The translations under genes and the position numbers were made by a program. DNA of 7,795 nucleotides from Gammaproteobacteria bacterium (GTDB lineage Bacteria; Pseudomonadota; Gammaproteobacteria; Pseudomonadales; Halieaceae). The notes under the pieces were generated by a model. That model saw nothing but the letters and a program-made list of their open reading frames with translations, did not search any database and had not been told where the DNA came from. The first letter of the stretch is position 1. Each line of letters begins with the position of its first letter. This document shows, in pieces, positions 6,357 to 7,795 of this stretch. Location: NCBI GenBank assembly GCA_029859085.1, contig JAOUDU010000105.1:1-7795 (forward strand), read 5' to 3'.

Positions 6357-6445
6357 GTTCAGCAGTAAACAAGCGGTGCTGCGTCTTTGGATCGTACCGT
6401 TTCACAGGGATTGTTTTACTTACCAGGGGTATGGGGAGAAACGCT
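6357..6445 (+). other. Glutaminase-porin intergenic gap
   Basis: 89 nt with no intrinsic terminator and no convincing promoter. A weak 5-bp inverted repeat (CAGCA/TGCTG, 6360-6381) is not significant. Its end carries the porin ribosome binding site, GGGGAGAA at 6433-6440. Readthrough from the glutaminase gene is likely. Confidence 0.5.
6433..6440 (+). promoter_or_regulatory. Ribosome binding site of the porin
   Basis: GGGGAGAA, 5 nt before the ATG at 6446; identical in sequence and spacing to the glutaminase site at 5288-5295. It fixes the porin start. Confidence 0.7.
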
Positions 6446-7795
6446 ATGAACGGAATGGGTAAATCGCGCGATGTTCGCAGCGCGATCGCAAGCTCCGCGC
6501 TGATGCTGGTGGCATTGGGTGCCCCCGGCGTTCTGCAGGCAGCGGAAGGGGCCGGTGACGCTGACAGGATCTCGGCGCTGGAGGCGCAACTGAACCAGCA
6601 GAAGGCCGCCATGCAGCAGCAGCAGAAAATGATCGAGGCGATGGATGCCGAGTTGAAGCGGCTCAAGGCCAGTGAAGACGCGGCGGCAACATCCACTGCG
6701 GTAATTGCGACGGGGCAGGCGCCGGCAAGCGCACCGGCAGCGAGGGCGTCGAGTCCGAGCAAACTGTCAGTCGATGTCTACGGCTTTGCCCAGACCGATG
6801 CGATTTATGATTTCAAGCGGGTGGACCCGAACTGGGAGGATACCCTCCGGGTAACCACGATTCCCGTGCAAAGTGGCCTCTACGGCAACGACGGTAACTT
6901 CACGTTCAGCGTCAGGCAGTCACGGCTCGGCATCAAAGGCGCCTACGGCGACGACATCACCTTCAAGCTCGAGGGCGAATTGTTCGGTGTGGGCTCGGAC
7001 CAGGGCCAGACGACGCTGAGGGTACGCCATGCCTACGGTACCTACAAAAACTTCCTGATGGGCCAGACCTGGTCCAACTTTATGGATATCGATATTTTCC
7101 CCAATACAGTCGATTACTGGGGGCCTACCGGAATGGTGTTCTACCGTAACCAGCAGGCGACGTACACCTTCCCCATGGGCGAAGATCTGGTATCGGTCGG
7201 GCTGGAGGATCCTGGCACGGCACTCACCGTCGGCCGGTTCCGGGACACCAGTGATTGTGACTTACCCAATGCGCCACTGGATTGTGATTCGACCGGATCT
7301 ACGGCAGCGGACGTATTCCAGTCCTATAACGACCTCCCGGACTTGGCGGCACGTTATCGAAACAACGGTGACTTCGGTCACTACCAGGTGGCCGGGATCG
7401 TGCGCAAGCTCGGCTACGAGCGGCTGGATAATGGTGCCAAGGACTACGAAGTAGGCTGGGGTATCAACACCAGCTCCGCCCTGAATACCTGGGGAAAGGA
7501 TCAGCTAAAGCTACAGGTCGCCTATGGCGAGGGCATCGGCAACTACATGAATGACGGTGGCATCGATATCGCACCAGACTCGACGGATATAACCAAGGCC
7601 AACGCGGAGACGGTGCCCCTTTGGGGCCTCAGCGCTTACTACGATCACTATTGGAGTGATAAGTGGTCCACGTCCGTGGGCTGGTCAATGACTGATCTCG
7701 ACACCACTGACGGGCAGGGGCCGGATGAATTCAAGAAGGGACAGATTGCCAATATCAACCTGCTTTATTACCCTGCCGATCATGTGCTGATGGGA
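6446..7795 (+). CDS. DcaP-like trimeric outer-membrane porin, C-terminus beyond the window
   Basis: An ATG at 6446 opens a frame of 450 codons that stays open to the last base. The start is supported by GGGGAGAA 5 nt upstream. Residues 1-33 are a signal peptide (core about 13-30, cleavage near VLQAA). Residues 40-76 form a predicted coiled coil with heptad-like spacing (ISALEAQLNQQKAAMQ and onward, including four consecutive Gln from a CAG run). Residues 78-105 are an Ala/Ser/Pro linker. From Leu107 (KLSVDVYGFAQTDA) a beta-barrel begins, with alternating aromatic strands such as FSVRQSRLGIKG and GQTWSNFMD (206-214). A signal peptide, short coiled coil, linker and barrel in this order is the DcaP arrangement. 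Acinetobacter DcaP is a trimeric porin associated with uptake of dicarboxylates and other small anionic compounds. Two cysteines, Cys271 and Cys280, lie nine residues apart in a polar loop and could form a disulfide. Here it would pass amino acids or acids to the periplasmic glutaminase and exchanger; the substrate is inferred. Confidence 0.85.
   Translation, partial: MNGMGKSRDVRSAIASSALMLVALGAPGVLQAAEGAGDADRISALEAQLNQQKAAMQQQQKMIEAMDAELKRLKASEDAAATSTAVIATGQAPASAPAARASSPSKLSVDVYGFAQTDAIYDFKRVDPNWEDTLRVTTIPVQSGLYGNDGNFTFSVRQSRLGIKGAYGDDITFKLEGELFGVGSDQGQTTLRVRHAYGTYKNFLMGQTWSNFMDIDIFPNTVDYWGPTGMVFYRNQQATYTFPMGEDLVSVGLEDPGTALTVGRFRDTSDCDLPNAPLDCDSTGSTAADVFQSYNDLPDLAARYRNNGDFGHYQVAGIVRKLGYERLDNGAKDYEVGWGINTSSALNTWGKDQLKLQVAYGEGIGNYMNDGGIDIAPDSTDITKANAETVPLWGLSAYYDHYWSDKWSTSVGWSMTDLDTTDGQGPDEFKKGQIANINLLYYPADHVLMG

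Noticed and set aside
6614..6625. Run of four CAG triplets
   Set aside because: It encodes Gln57-60 within the porin coiled coil, where Gln runs are common. It is too short to treat as a phase-variable repeat.
6298..6762. Antisense open frame of 154 codons rich in Ala, Ser and Cys
   Set aside because: It mirrors the signal peptide and coiled coil of the porin; the composition is explained by the complementary CAG/GCG-rich strand.

Overview
The window is a compact piece of a GC-rich proteobacterial chromosome, most likely from a gammaproteobacterium. The evidence for this is an outer-membrane porin of the DcaP type, two signal-peptide proteins, and a glutamate decarboxylase close to E. coli GadB. 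No tRNA, rRNA, CRISPR array, insertion sequence or phage gene is visible.

Layout. Two transcription units diverge from a control region of about 340 bp (1731-2071). Leftward: aspartate 4-decarboxylase (asdA, 138-1730), then 41 bp later the first 32 codons of a signal-peptide protein cut off by the window edge (1-96). Rightward, all on the + strand with short gaps: glutamate decarboxylase (gadB, 2072-3475), an AspT-family amino-acid exchanger (3554-5242), a serine-dependent glutaminase with an export signal (5301-6356), and a DcaP-like porin (6446 to the window end, C-terminus missing).

How the genes may work together (inference from family functions). The porin would admit small polar or acidic solutes. 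The exported glutaminase would turn glutamine into glutamate and ammonia outside the inner membrane. The AspT-type exchanger would swap the acidic amino acid for its decarboxylation product. The cytoplasmic decarboxylase(s) would consume one proton per turnover. GadB makes GABA and AsdA makes alanine, so one locus carries two decarboxylation cycles of the kind used for acid tolerance or for building proton motive force. The single visible exchanger belongs to the aspartate:alanine family but sits in the glutamate operon, so whether it serves one cycle or both is the main open question.

Control. The divergent region carries a near-identical palindromic element twice (CCCCKTTTTGGGG, at 1851-1863 and 1973-1989). 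It also has a good candidate asdA promoter and a strong -10 without a recognisable -35 ahead of gadB. The predicted asdA leader RNA can form two mutually exclusive GC-rich hairpins. A further hairpin without a U-tract lies between gadB and the exchanger. No intrinsic terminator was seen, which fits two polycistronic units running past both window edges.
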